Shown: positions 8,288 to 17,113, counted from the stretch's first letter. The stretch: 64,000 bases of DNA from CALKCV01 sp964609515 (GCA_964609515.1 CAZSTZ010000004.1:9066-73065); one strand, 5' to 3'. Notes: a model not told the origin generated them from the sequence alone. Numbers and translations are program-made.

Positions 8288-8791
8288 CTATTTATTTCTC
8301 TTCCCAAACTTCCAATCTTCCCCACCAGCTAACAAAACCAAATTATCGTTAATGGCTGCCGATAAATCCTTAGCAGAATAACTGTAAGTTAACCCTAAAA
8401 AACTCTTAGCAGTTGCCATTAACCCAGCAACATCTACCATTTCCTCTAGTTGAAAGGGATTGTAAGCCCCATCCTCCACCTCTACGCTGGCCTCGCCGAT
8501 CGCAAACTCGATCGCCTCTTCTAGCATCTCTTCCCATTCATCCTCTTTAATATAATAAGAGGTTTTATTTGCTTTTAAATTCAAGTCTTTAATTTCTCTA
8601 ATTGAACTACGAATGGATGCTGCCCAAGAGTTAGTCAACCGTTGCTCTACCTGATTTTTTATTANNNNNNNNNNNNNNNNNNNNNNNNNNNNNNNNNNNN
8701 NNNNNNNNNNNNNNNNNNNNNNNNNNNNNNNNNNNNNNNNNNNNNNNNNNNNNNNNNNNNNNNNTAAATCGATTAATTCTTGAGTTGTCAT
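8288..8791 (-). CDS. DUF29-like protein, tandem copy 1 (gap inside)
   Basis: The reading starts with MTTQELIDL, runs into the 100-N gap, and resumes at IKNQVEQRLTNSWAASIRSS, ending WKFGKRNK. The part after the gap is almost identical to the neighbouring paralog as far as KEDEWEE and diverges beyond it. The helix around HLIKNQ...SWAASIR resembles the DUF29 core (HLLKWQ...SW..TI). The paralog predicts about 124 bp missing where 100 N are placed, so length and frame across the gap are not reliable. The function of DUF29 is unknown. Confidence 0.7.
   Translation of the reverse strand: MTTQELIDLXXXXXXXXXXXXXXXXXXXXXXXXXXXXXXXXXXIKNQVEQRLTNSWAASIRSSIREIKDLNLKANKTSYYIKEDEWEEMLEEAIEFAIGEASVEVEDGAYNPFQLEEMVDVAGLMATAKSFLGLTYSYSAKDLSAAINDNLVLLAGGEDWKFGKRNK
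8665..8764. other. Assembly gap (100 N)
   Basis: A run of exactly 100 N lies inside DUF29-like copy 1. The flanks align to copy 2, where the corresponding distance (9259-9382) is 124 bp, so 100 is a placeholder and the break is due to the tandem duplication. Confidence 0.98.
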
Positions 8792-8832
8792 CGCAATTAA
8801 CAATTAATAATTAACAATTGACCGGATATCTG

Positions 8833-8866
8833 AGAAACCGGGTTTGGCAGAAATTACCCGGTTTCT
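8833..8866. repeat. Palindromic repeat family A, copy 1
   Basis: The arms AGAAACCGGG and CCCGGTTTCT surround a short A/T loop. This is the most abundant palindrome in the window; others are at 9458, 14921, 17804, 32189, 35595, 37953, 40715, 51157, 54728, 56707 and 57498. Confidence 0.85.
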
Positions 8867-8878
8867 GTTGCGCGATTA

Positions 8879-9409
8879 TTACTTTTTATTTCTCTTCCCA
8901 AACTTCCAATCTTCCCCACCAGCTAACAATACCAAATTATCATTAATAATTGCCGGTAACGCCTCCGGTGGATGTTCGTAAATTAAAGACAATAAACTCA
9001 AAGCAGTTTCGGTAATTTGACCTCTATCCACCATTTCCGTCAATTGAAACGGACTGCAATTACCGTCTAATACTTCCACGCTGGCATCTAGAATAGCTGC
9101 TTCTAGAACTCGGGCGATCGCCTCCTCCCACTCATCCTCTTTAATATAGTAAGAGGTTTTATTTGCTTTTAAATTTAAGTCTTGAATTTCTCGAATTGCA
9201 CTCCGAATGGATGCTGCCCAAGAGTTAGTCAACCGTTGCTCTACCTGATTTTTTATTAAATGAATTAACACCACGGTTAAATAGGAGTAAATTTTTCTGA
9301 GGGTGTCTTTTTTACTCATAGCATCCAGTTCGTCAACAATGGTTAAAGCATCCTTAGTTCGCCCTTCCATAATGCAAGTCCTTAAATCGATTAATTCTTG
9401 AGTTGTCAT
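8879..9409 (-). CDS. DUF29-like protein, tandem copy 2
   Basis: The intact 176-aa paralog of the previous gene starts MTTQELIDLRTCIMEGRTKD. The central helix (TVVLIHLIKNQVEQ...SWAASIR) resembles DUF29. The C-terminal motif LVLLAGGEDWKFGKRNKK is shared with copy 1. Copies 1 and 2 are near-identical in the first two-thirds and diverge around residues 105-160 (DASVEVLDGNCSPFQL versus EASVEVEDGAYNPFQL), so the duplication is not brand new. Family A palindromes sit downstream of both copies. The function is unknown. Confidence 0.75.
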   Translation of the reverse strand: MTTQELIDLRTCIMEGRTKDALTIVDELDAMSKKDTLRKIYSYLTVVLIHLIKNQVEQRLTNSWAASIRSAIREIQDLNLKANKTSYYIKEDEWEEAIARVLEAAILDASVEVLDGNCSPFQLTEMVDRGQITETALSLLSLIYEHPPEALPAIINDNLVLLAGGEDWKFGKRNKK

Positions 9410-9457
9410 CGCAATTAACAATTAATAATTAACAATTAACAATTGACCGGATATCTG

Positions 9458-9491
9458 AGAAACCGGGTTTTTACAGAAATTCCCGGTTTCT
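9458..9491. repeat. Palindromic repeat family A, copy 2
   Basis: AGAAACCGGG...CCCGGTTTCT, upstream of the second DUF29-like gene. The flanking ACCGGATATCTG is the same as at copy 1, so the palindrome was duplicated together with the gene. Confidence 0.85.
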
Positions 9492-9516
9492 GGCAAATCG
9501 CGAGAATCGGTGAGAC

Positions 9517-9551
9517 CGATCCCCCCCGCCCCCCTTAAAAAGGGGGGAGCA
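9517..9551. repeat. C/G-rich palindrome family F, copy 1
   Basis: The sequence is GATCCCCCCCGCCCCCCTTA followed by AAAAGGGGGGAGC. Related copies lie at 47811-47844, 50782-50815 and 51237-51271. It is followed here by a related palindrome (AAGTCCCCCAATTCAGCGGG). Confidence 0.8.
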
Positions 9552-9601
9552 AGAAAAATTCAAAGTCCCCCAATTCAGCGGGGGATTTAGGGGGATCGAC
9601 T

Positions 9602-12571
9602 TTACAGAATATCCCGAATATCCAAAGGATTACCGGACATTTGACCGTTAGCTTCTTGGAGTTTCTCCCGAGAAGACATCACGCAAACCGCAGTGCGATC
9701 GCCCCCTTTCTCGAAAGCATCCAAAATCGCCTGCTTCACCTCAGCTACCGTCGCCTTCATCGCTCGTTCGTAGCGATCGTCGCGGATTTCGGGATTTTGT
9801 CCAGTGAGATAGCGACCCAAAGATAAACCAGTCACTAACTCCGGTCGCAACACCGGGGAATCCTTTTGAGTGGTAGCGATAATCGCCCGTTCTACATCCT
9901 CCTGACTCCAGTCCGCATTTTTAACGTAATCTACCAAACCGGCAAACACCTTTAAAGTGCGAACCACATGAGGATCCCGGTAGGAATACAAAGTAATCGT
10001 TTCTCCCAGGGAACTGTAGGAACAGCCGGCCCCGTAAGCATTACCCTTCAAGCGAACCTCGCTGAAGAGATAGCCCAAACCCAACAAATGGGCTCCCAAC
10101 CTCAACAGGGGAGATGAGGGGTTGGAATAGTGGGGGGCGGGCAAAGTTTGAACGCAATAGGCCACTTGCACCGGTCCGGCCAAACCCTGACGGAGATTGC
10201 GAATGGGAGTAAAGCCGGTTGGCGGTTGGGCGATCGATGGCGACTGTTGCTTGCTGCTCCACTGGGAGAGGGTGTTTCGTACTAGGGAATATGCGCGATC
10301 GCTCCCCGTAAAGCTGGCAGTCAAAGGTTGAGAAGAAACAAAATCGCGAATGGTTTCAATTTTTGCCATCAAATCGCCGCCCAGCTCGTCGAACTTACTA
10401 CATATCTTCTCGACAAGCTCTAATTGAGGCAAACCGTTCATCTGCTCGCCCAGATATCCCATTGGCGTGACTGCCCCTGCGGCCCGCTGCATGGCGGTGT
10501 GGATGCCGTCATATACTAAGTCGGAGCTATATTGAGCGCGAGATTGAAGCATGACATCGCGCAAGCGGGCGGTATCCCGAGGATCGACTTTAAACAGTAC
10601 GTCTTCCAACAAGGCCAGAGCCGGTTCGATTCGATCGTCGAGGGTTTTGAGAGTTACGCGGAATCCGTAAACTGGCCGTCGGGCATCTTCGGCGTGGGTT
10701 TGTAGCTGGCATTGGAAGTTCAAACCGCCGGTGCTGGCAGCGATGCGACGGGCGATTTTTTCGTAATTCATCCCTGCGGCACCCAATTTTTGCAGGGCAT
10801 CGATATAAGCGGGGATGTACGGCCACAACTCGGGGGGCAATCCTTGGAGGTTGAAGTCGAGATGTAAATAACTGACTCCGTTAGCGAAAATTTGGTTGCG
10901 CAACACGACCGCCCCACCGGGAAGCTCTTCGATAATGGTGGGGATGTGTTCGGGTTTGGGCGGTAAGTCGGTGACTTTGAGTTGGGGGAGTTTGGCGATC
11001 GCTTCTGGAGGGTTGGGAGTTCCCGCGTCGGCGTCTAATTCTGCCGCTTCTTTGGCGATGCGCTGCAATTCTGCCTCGTTTAGTTGAGAGCGCAACTGTT
11101 CCATTTTTAGCGCCAAGGCTTTATCCTCGATAGTTTGCCACTCGCGATCGGGTCTCAATACCGCCGTCAGTCGGTGGGGGTTGTTTAAGAGTTTCTCGCG
11201 GATTAAACTATTGAAGTAGTTCGGGTTTTCGGCGTAACGTTGCTTGCACTCTGCCAGGCGATCGCTCATGTTTAAAAAGGTAAGCGGATCGCCGTCGTAG
11301 TTCCAACTTTGCATCACCCGAAATAGCATCCTGACTGGATACATTCGAGCGACTTCTTGATGTTGGTAGCCGGCCTGTTGGAAGGCAGCTTCTACGATTT
11401 CGCGGTCTATCTCTGCGGCAGCAATTTTTTCGAGGGTTTCGGCGACCAATTTTTCAAAAGCTTCGACGCGATCGCTCTCGCTGCCCTGCAACCCGACGGC
11501 AAAAACCGCCTCGCAACCCACGGAGTCCATGCCCGAATGGGGCAATAAATCTTGACCCAGTTGAGAATCGACGATCGCCTTTTTCAACGGAGCCCCTTCG
11601 TTGCCCAAAAGAATGCGGTTGAGAATATCGAGGTCCGTCCACTCGGCGGCATCGGTAGCATCGCCGACGAGCCACTTCATTAATATGTAGGTTTTTTCCT
11701 TTTCCGGTTCGGAAGCGCCGATGGGGTAGGAGTCCATGACCGACTGAGGTTGCTGCCATCGCGGTTGGCGGGTGACGGGAATATCTAGATCGCGGCGATC
11801 GAATACTTCTAGTTTCGGCGCGAGGAAGCCGAGATATTCTTCCGTGGGGATGTTGCCGTAGAAGACAAAGCGGGCGTTACTGGGATGGTAGCGATCGGCG
11901 TGAAATTGCCGAAATGCTTCGTAGGTTAGTTCGGGAATATATTTGGGATCGCCACCGTATTCCAACCCGTAGATAGTATCGGGAAAGAGTTTTTGATTGG
12001 ATACAGTTTCCAACCGCTGTTCCGGATCCGACAGCGCCCCACACATTTCGTTATATACGACCCCGGTTATTTTTAACTCTCCAGTGGGATCGTCTTCCTC
12101 TACCGGTGCGAGATGGTGTCCCTCGCGCTTAAAGGTATTTTCTGTTAGCAGGGGATGGAAGACGGCATCGAAGTAAACCTCTGCTAGATTGAATAAGTCT
12201 TGTTTTACCTTACTGGATACTGGATAATAAGTGCAGTCCGGTCCCGTCATCGCGTTGATAAAGGTTGCCGGACTCATTTTGAGCATTTCAAAGAAGGGCT
12301 CCCGGACGGGGTATTTTTGCGAACCTGCCAATACCGAATGTTCGAGGATGTGAGGCAGGCCGCTATTGTCCGGCGGGGCAGTGGGAAAGCTGACCGAAAA
12401 GAGATTTTCGGCGTCTTCAGTAGTGTGTAGGTGGAGGACTTTTGCTCCCGTTTTCAAATGTTCCATCTGGTATGCTACCATCTGGAGGTGTTTCAGAGGA
12501 GTTACGGCCTTGACTTCAAAGCCATTGATTTTTTGTCCAACTGCTGGAAGTTGTTGGGTTTGTACTGCCAT
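9602..12571 (-). CDS. Insulinase-family metalloprotease, PreP/M16C type
   Basis: The product is 989 aa from the ATG at 12571, which has AAGGA upstream; the extra N-terminal 45 codons that would extend to 12706 are encoded by CATACT tandem repeats and are not native. The inverted zinc motif HILEH is at residues 74-78 (HxxEH), with the downstream acidic region NEMCGALSDPEQ. The length and two-half architecture match M16C presequence proteases that degrade targeting peptides and other unfolded peptides in a closed chamber. It is presumably soluble, as no signal peptide is visible. It is divergent from the ABC transporter, with about 146 bp between starts. Confidence 0.93.
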   Translation of the reverse strand: MAVQTQQLPAVGQKINGFEVKAVTPLKHLQMVAYQMEHLKTGAKVLHLHTTEDAENLFSVSFPTAPPDNSGLPHILEHSVLAGSQKYPVREPFFEMLKMSPATFINAMTGPDCTYYPVSSKVKQDLFNLAEVYFDAVFHPLLTENTFKREGHHLAPVEEDDPTGELKITGVVYNEMCGALSDPEQRLETVSNQKLFPDTIYGLEYGGDPKYIPELTYEAFRQFHADRYHPSNARFVFYGNIPTEEYLGFLAPKLEVFDRRDLDIPVTRQPRWQQPQSVMDSYPIGASEPEKEKTYILMKWLVGDATDAAEWTDLDILNRILLGNEGAPLKKAIVDSQLGQDLLPHSGMDSVGCEAVFAVGLQGSESDRVEAFEKLVAETLEKIAAAEIDREIVEAAFQQAGYQHQEVARMYPVRMLFRVMQSWNYDGDPLTFLNMSDRLAECKQRYAENPNYFNSLIREKLLNNPHRLTAVLRPDREWQTIEDKALALKMEQLRSQLNEAELQRIAKEAAELDADAGTPNPPEAIAKLPQLKVTDLPPKPEHIPTIIEELPGGAVVLRNQIFANGVSYLHLDFNLQGLPPELWPYIPAYIDALQKLGAAGMNYEKIARRIAASTGGLNFQCQLQTHAEDARRPVYGFRVTLKTLDDRIEPALALLEDVLFKVDPRDTARLRDVMLQSRAQYSSDLVYDGIHTAMQRAAGAVTPMGYLGEQMNGLPQLELVEKICSKFDELGGDLMAKIETIRDFVSSQPLTASFTGSDRAYSLVRNTLSQWSSKQQSPSIAQPPTGFTPIRNLRQGLAGPVQVAYCVQTLPAPHYSNPSSPLLRLGAHLLGLGYLFSEVRLKGNAYGAGCSYSSLGETITLYSYRDPHVVRTLKVFAGLVDYVKNADWSQEDVERAIIATTQKDSPVLRPELVTGLSLGRYLTGQNPEIRDDRYERAMKATVAEVKQAILDAFEKGGDRTAVCVMSSREKLQEANGQMSGNPLDIRDIL

Positions 12572-12654
12572 AGAGGTTTCCTTGTCTTTGTACGCTTGTT
12601 TTATTATAGTAGCGTAGTTGTCCAAAAGATGAGTAGCGATCGCCGAACGCCCCA

Positions 12655-12712
12655 TCATACTCATACTCATACTGATATTCATACTCGCCAATTCCCAATT
12701 CCCCATTCCCCA
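12655..12712. repeat. Short tandem repeats (CATACT and CCCATTC types)
   Basis: Several CATACT/CATACTGAT hexamers are followed by CCAATTCC/CCCATTCC heptamers. They lie between the divergent protease and ABC transporter genes, in the place where promoters would be expected. Confidence 0.7.
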
Positions 12713-12717
12713 TTACC

Positions 12718-14541
12718 ATGTCAAATAGCTTTAAACGCTTCTGGAAGCGACTTTCAACGACTCCCCAATTAATTTATTTAGTCTGGCAAGCAACCCCCAG
12801 ACTGTTGTTGCTGTCGGTGGCAGTCACTCTAGTTAGATCTTTACTGCCGGCAGCGCAGCTTGTAATTAACAAACAGATATTAGATTTAATAATCGCTAGT
12901 ATTGGAAAAACAAATGTTGACTGGATGTTTCTCGCAACTTTAATCGGGATTAGATTCGGTCTGGATATTTTATATGAAATTCTCAATCAAGTCAACGTTT
13001 CTGTCGGCTTGCTGATAAACGATCGCTTCACCCTCCACGCTAACTATGTACTATTATCCCAAGCGATAAAACTAGATTTAGCTCACTACGAATCGAGCGA
13101 ATTTCACGATGCCTTGGATCGCGCGGCCAACAGCGGCAGTACCTATCCCGTTAGAGCCCTCAGCATCGTAACAACTATTTTCGGCCAAACTTGCACTCTT
13201 ATCAGTCTGATAGTTTTGCTAATTCAATTCAATGCGGCGATAGTGCTGCTTTTATTATTAACAAATATACCCGCCTTTTGGTTGGGAGTGCATTTTTCCG
13301 GCAGGCGTTTTTGGATGTTGCGCAGACAAACCCAAAGCGCCAGACTGGTAGAATACTTGCAGCGGGTACTTACTCACAACGAATTTGTCAAAGAAATTCG
13401 CTTGTTTAATTTAGGGGAATATCTCGTCGGGCAGTGGCAGCAAATTCGCCGAGAATTTAACCGCCAGTCGGCAAATTTAGTTGTCAAATATGCCTCGGCG
13501 CGGGGTGGGGCGGGAGTATTGTCTAACGTGGGATTTTATGGAGCGTATATTTGGGCGATCGCTCAAACAGTGCGAGGCATCATTACCGTTGGCGATTTCA
13601 CCATGTATGCGGGTGCATTTCAACAGGCCCAAAATTTAATACCCAGTCTCTTAGAAAGGATCGCCGCCCTCTACGAAGCAAATCTCTACGTCGGTCAATA
13701 TTTCGAGTTTTTAAGCTTCCAACCGCAAATCGTCAATTCCTCCTCCACAAAACCCTTTCCCAAACCAATTAATAAAGGTTTAGAATTGCGCGATGTCAGC
13801 TTTACTTATCCCGGTGCCACAACTCCCACTTTGCAAAATTTAAACTTCAAAGTCGAACCCGGAGAAACTATAGCAATAGTTGGGGTTAATGGCGCGGGAA
13901 AAACAACTTTAGTTAAATTGTTAACGCGGTTGTACGATGTCAGCGAGGGAGAAATTACTATCGACGGTATTAATTTGCGAGAATTTGACCTTTTAGAATT
14001 GCGTCAAAATATTGGCGTAATCTTTCAAGATTTTTCCCGCTATAATTTGAGCGTTCGAGATAATATTGGTTTTGGAGATTTGAGGGAGAGGGAAAATTTA
14101 GAACGTATCGAACGAGCTGCCTTAGATTCTGGGGCAAATTCCGTAGTTGAAAAATTAGAAAAACAGTATGAAACTATCTTGGGAAAAATGTTTTCCGAGG
14201 GCATAGAATTATCTGGAGGTCAATGGCAGAAAATTGGCATTGCCCGAGCTTTTATGACTTCGGCACAGATTCTTATTTTAGACGAACCAACGGCAGCTTT
14301 AGATGCTTTAGCAGAATACGAATTATTTCAGAAATTCCGCGATTTAACTAAGGATAAAACGACCTTTTTTATCAGCCATCGTTTCTCGACGGTGATGTTG
14401 GCGGATAGAATTGTGGTGTTAGATAAAAGTCGCATTGTGGAGGTGGGCTCTCATTTAGAATTGATGGAAAATGACGGTCTTTATGCCCAGATGTTTCGCG
14501 CCTCGATGGCGAGTTTTAATAAGGAGCTGTTGGAGGGTTAG
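12718..14541 (+). CDS. ABC exporter, fused permease and ATPase
   Basis: The 607-aa half-transporter has a six-helix transmembrane domain (about 25-330) followed by a nucleotide-binding domain. Walker A is GVNGAGKTT (389-397), the signature is LSGGQWQKIGIARAF, Walker B is ILILDEPTAALD and the H-loop is FFISHRFST. No C39 peptidase domain is present. The type-IV exporter fold implies a homodimer moving a lipid, peptide or drug-like substrate outward; the substrate cannot be told. No accessory biosynthetic genes are adjacent. The start at 12718 is at the edge of repeat DNA and no clear ribosome-binding site is seen. Confidence 0.9.
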   Translation: MSNSFKRFWKRLSTTPQLIYLVWQATPRLLLLSVAVTLVRSLLPAAQLVINKQILDLIIASIGKTNVDWMFLATLIGIRFGLDILYEILNQVNVSVGLLINDRFTLHANYVLLSQAIKLDLAHYESSEFHDALDRAANSGSTYPVRALSIVTTIFGQTCTLISLIVLLIQFNAAIVLLLLLTNIPAFWLGVHFSGRRFWMLRRQTQSARLVEYLQRVLTHNEFVKEIRLFNLGEYLVGQWQQIRREFNRQSANLVVKYASARGGAGVLSNVGFYGAYIWAIAQTVRGIITVGDFTMYAGAFQQAQNLIPSLLERIAALYEANLYVGQYFEFLSFQPQIVNSSSTKPFPKPINKGLELRDVSFTYPGATTPTLQNLNFKVEPGETIAIVGVNGAGKTTLVKLLTRLYDVSEGEITIDGINLREFDLLELRQNIGVIFQDFSRYNLSVRDNIGFGDLRERENLERIERAALDSGANSVVEKLEKQYETILGKMFSEGIELSGGQWQKIGIARAFMTSAQILILDEPTAALDALAEYELFQKFRDLTKDKTTFFISHRFSTVMLADRIVVLDKSRIVEVGSHLELMENDGLYAQMFRASMASFNKELLEG

Positions 14542-14603
14542 TAGGGATAAAGTTAAATCGCTAAAGCGATTACTACAAACGAGCGTTTTTACTTGAGAAA
14601 ATC

Positions 14604-14849
14604 ATGAGTATGATAATTCCAGAAGAAGTATTGCAAACAATCCAAATGTCCGAAGATGAATTACTCGCTGAAATAGCGATAATGTTATTTCAAAAAGAGC
14701 GTTTTACTTTAGGACAAGCAAGCCGTTTTGCCCGCATGAGTCAGCTTCAATTTCAAAGGTTGCTTGCCAGCCGCAAAATTCCTCTGCATTATGATATTGC
14801 AGAACTCCGGGAAGACGTAAAAAGTTTAGAGGAAAATGATTGGCGATAG
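14604..14849 (+). CDS. UPF0175 family protein (antitoxin-like)
   Basis: The 81-aa protein has the UPF0175 pattern: LAEIAIMLFQKERFTLGQAS, then RFARMSQLQFQRLLASRKIP and a C-terminal DVKSLEEN. This family consists of HTH/MetJ-like antitoxins, normally followed by a DUF3368 PIN toxin gene. No toxin follows within the next 450 bp, only a palindrome and a putative ncRNA. It is complete and probably an orphan. Confidence 0.85.
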   Translation: MSMIIPEEVLQTIQMSEDELLAEIAIMLFQKERFTLGQASRFARMSQLQFQRLLASRKIPLHYDIAELREDVKSLEENDWR

Positions 14850-14920
14850 ATTAAGAAAAAGTATGAGTGCGGGTATGATTAGAAAGGCGATCGCTACCTT
14901 CAAATCTGGGCGTCATCCCC

Positions 14921-14953
14921 AGAAACCCGGTTTTTTCAAAAAACCGGGTTTCT
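14921..14953. repeat. Palindromic repeat family A, copy 3
   Basis: AGAAACCCGGTTTTTTC followed by AAAAAACCGGGTTTCT is an almost perfect hairpin. It lies 70 bp after the UPF0175 gene and could also act as a transcription barrier. Confidence 0.85.
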
Positions 14954-15027
14954 TAATTCCAGACAAAAAACGGGTAATTGCAATAGCCCACTTGTCAATT
15001 TAAAAACCCATCTGCCATCATATTAAT

Positions 15028-15254
15028 AGAGTGAAACATCTTGATGGTTCGTCTAGGTTTCAAGCGACTTGCAGAACAGGCTTCTTGTCTGTGAACCTAG
15101 CCATCCAAGAGTTCGTCAATTGGGAAAAGATCCATCAAGTGTATCTACTAAATATGCTGGTTGCGTTTTGACCAGTCTAAATATTCATCTGGTTGTACTG
15201 CCCGTCTTCCATGTTCTAATGCAGGTTTACTATTAGAACATGGATTTTTTTTAT
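15028..15254 (+). ncRNA. Candidate structured non-coding RNA
   Basis: This gene-free stretch ends in a textbook rho-independent terminator. A TATTAA box at 15021-15026 could be its -10. Pairing potential includes CTAGGTT (15053-15059) with AACCTAG (15094-15100), extended by CTTGATGG (15040-15047) with CCATCCAAG (15101-15109). CTTGATGG can alternatively pair perfectly with CCATCAAG (15132-15139). A CTGGT/ACCAG hairpin lies at 15157-15175. The loop of the first helix contains a degenerate copy of the GAACAGGC-type repeat. It matches no RNA family I can recognise, and there is no open reading frame of note. Confidence 0.5.
15209..15254 (+). terminator. Strong rho-independent terminator
   Basis: A perfect 12-bp stem CCATGTTCTAAT (15209-15220)/ATTAGAACATGG (15232-15243), with an 11-nt loop, is followed by ATTTTTTTTATT. 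The U-tract exists only for rightward transcription, and the nearest rightward gene ends 360 bp upstream, so it most likely terminates the candidate ncRNA. Confidence 0.85.
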
Positions 15255-15298
15255 TGGGGAATTGGGAATTGGTTTGAATCGAGTCAACGCGATTACTA

Positions 15299-15898
15299 CT
15301 AACGGTTATCCAAATCTGAAGGGGTATTGTAATTGCGGAGCATTTTAGCTTCTGTTTCGCCTACGGATAAAGCCTTTACTGGAAGAGTCGGAAGCCAATT
15401 TTGGAAAGAGCGATTCCCCCCTTCAAGATACTTTTCTAAATCAAATCTTACCTCTTGGCGATAAAAACCGCACAGAGGTTCCCAACCTTTAGACTGTTTT
15501 GGTACTACTGCTAAAACCTCGGGAGGAACTGTTTCTAATTGAGATGCCCAACTTTTAATAATATCGGAATTTAATTCCGGCAAATCGCAACCGAGAAGTA
15601 AAACCCAAGAACTAGAAATTTGAGCCAACCCTCTAGCAAATCCTACCAGAGGCCCTTGCCCGGGAGTTGACTCAATTAACCACTGACAATCTGGGGGCAA
15701 AATATCTCGATAGCGTTCCGGCCAAGGGGTAATAATATGGACCTTTTCCGTACAGTCGGCGGCTACTCGATAAACTTGTTTTAACATGGGCGTACCTTGC
15801 CAATCGATTAAGGCTTTATCTCTACCCATGCGCGAACTTTTTCCACCCGCTAAAATTAAAGCTACTAAATAGTTTTCATCTTTATAAATATCGTTCAT
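15299..15898 (-). CDS. mobA: Molybdenum cofactor guanylyltransferase MobA
   Basis: The 199-aa product from the ATG at 15898 has the nucleotidyltransferase signature LAGGKSSRMGRDK (16-28), plus GQGPLVGFARGL and LLLGCDLPEL. MobA transfers GMP from GTP to molybdopterin to give Mo-bis-MGD, needed by nitrate reductase NarB. A longer frame to 15985 begins with PVLRVAGRMPTGRRQDACST, which is the GGCATCCTGCC repeat translated and is not native. It is third in a leftward cluster after cobA and DUF1830, a nitrate-assimilation context. Confidence 0.93.
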   Translation of the reverse strand: MNDIYKDENYLVALILAGGKSSRMGRDKALIDWQGTPMLKQVYRVAADCTEKVHIITPWPERYRDILPPDCQWLIESTPGQGPLVGFARGLAQISSSWVLLLGCDLPELNSDIIKSWASQLETVPPEVLAVVPKQSKGWEPLCGFYRQEVRFDLEKYLEGGNRSFQNWLPTLPVKALSVGETEAKMLRNYNTPSDLDNR

Positions 15899-15922
15899 TT
15901 TAATAATTTTAAAAATTTGTTT

Positions 15923-15997
15923 TGTAGAACAGGCATCCTGCCTGCGACCCGTAGGCATCCTGCCCGCGACCCGTAGAACAGGCATCTTGCCTGTTAC
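15923..15997. repeat. Palindrome family D cluster (GGCATCCTGCC)
   Basis: Three tandem partial copies of GTAGAACAGGCATCCTGCCT lie between mobA and DUF1830. Other copies are at 6179-6201, in the ncRNA at about 15072-15095, and inside the flavoprotein gene at 18011-18037. Confidence 0.85.
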
Positions 15998-16003
15998 TAT
16001 TAT

Positions 16004-16261
16004 TTATTCTATGCGCAAAGTTTCGCAAGATACTTGTCGAGAAACAGTGCCTTTACCTGCGTAATTGGTAGATATTTCTAAGTAAGCTTTTGGCATAGCT
16101 GTAAATAAGATGCGTTGTTTGGGAAAGACTATTCGTTCGAAAGGTTTGGATTGCCAATGCTTAATTCGAATATTTTGCATATTTTCTGTATGATTTGCGT
16201 AGTAGCAAAGAATCATATCGTTGCCATTTTTTTTGGATTTTTTTGAAGTTACTTCAAGCAT
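16004..16261 (-). CDS. DUF1830 domain protein
   Basis: The 85-aa protein matches the cyanobacterial DUF1830 pattern (ILCYYANHTENMQNIRI, then FERIVFPKQRILFTAMPKAY and LEI.T). It lies 29 bp downstream of cobA and about 105 bp upstream of mobA, so it is probably co-transcribed with them. The function is unknown; it is restricted largely to cyanobacteria. Confidence 0.85.
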   Translation of the reverse strand: MLEVTSKKSKKNGNDMILCYYANHTENMQNIRIKHWQSKPFERIVFPKQRILFTAMPKAYLEISTNYAGKGTVSRQVSCETLRIE

Positions 16262-16290
16262 GGTTTGTTCCTTATGAGATTAAAATTAAT

Positions 16291-17070
16291 TTAAGTTTGA
16301 TTCGATGCATTCAACTGATAATTACCCAAAACGTGACGGTAGTTAACCACGTTGCCAATAACGGCGATCGCCGGCGCCTCAAAACCGGTTTCCTCGACTC
16401 GTTTTGCCACTGTTTCTAAAGTAGCAATTAACTCCTCTTGGTCCGGGCGAGTTCCCCAACGAATTAAAGCGATCGGCGTTTCCCAGCTAAGTCCGGCAGC
16501 AGTAACTTCGCTAACTATATTAGGCAAGTTATGAACTCCCATATAAATTACGATAGTTTCCGAACCGCGAGCGATCGCCTCCCAGTTCACCTTCGGTCGA
16601 TACTTACCCGTCGCCTCGTGACCCGTCACAAAAGTTACCGAAGAACTATAACTCCGGTGAGTAATAGGAATGCCGGCATAAGCGGGGGCCGCAATACCCG
16701 AGGTGATCCCCGGGACTACTTCTACTGGGACTCCTGCCTTAATTAAATCCTCCATCTCTTCGCCACCCCGACCGAAAACGAAGGGGTCTCCCCCCTTGAG
16801 TCGGACTACCACTGCATGGGTTTGGGCTTTTTCGATTAACAGTTTGGTCGTCTCTTCTTGGGGCAGAGAGTGACGTCCCCGACGCTTGCCGGCGTCAATT
16901 TGTTCGGCATGGGGACTAATGATGCCGACAATTTCTGGACTGACGAGGGCATCATAGACCACCACATCGGCGCATTCTAATAACACTTTGGCTTTAACTG
17001 TAAGCAGTCCCGGGTCTCCGGGCCCTGCCCCGACTAAATAGACCTTACCGAGAGATTTAGATTGATTCAT
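16291..17070 (-). CDS. cobA: Uroporphyrinogen-III C-methyltransferase
   Basis: The 259-aa protein has the SUMT motifs VGAGPGDPGLLTVKA near the N-terminus, VVRLKGGDPFVFGRGGEE, VVPGITSGIAAPAYAGIPIT and TFVTGHEA. It methylates uroporphyrinogen III at C2 and C7 with SAM to give precorrin-2, the branch to siroheme (nitrite and sulfite reductases) and cobalamin. It is the single-domain form, with no HemD or CysG fusion. An NtcA-type promoter lies directly upstream, consistent with siroheme demand of nitrite reductase and with mobA in the same cluster. Confidence 0.95.
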   Translation of the reverse strand: MNQSKSLGKVYLVGAGPGDPGLLTVKAKVLLECADVVVYDALVSPEIVGIISPHAEQIDAGKRRGRHSLPQEETTKLLIEKAQTHAVVVRLKGGDPFVFGRGGEEMEDLIKAGVPVEVVPGITSGIAAPAYAGIPITHRSYSSSVTFVTGHEATGKYRPKVNWEAIARGSETIVIYMGVHNLPNIVSEVTAAGLSWETPIALIRWGTRPDQEELIATLETVAKRVEETGFEAPAIAVIGNVVNYRHVLGNYQLNASNQT

Positions 17071-17113
17071 ATTAAGGAATGAGAAAATAGCAAACCGGAG
17101 TTTGTTAATTACT

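Noticed and set aside
12572..12706. 45-residue N-terminal extension of the PreP-type protease
   Set aside because: It is encoded by CATACT tandem repeats (MNISMSMSMM), and the family start matches the ATG at 12571 with AAGGA.
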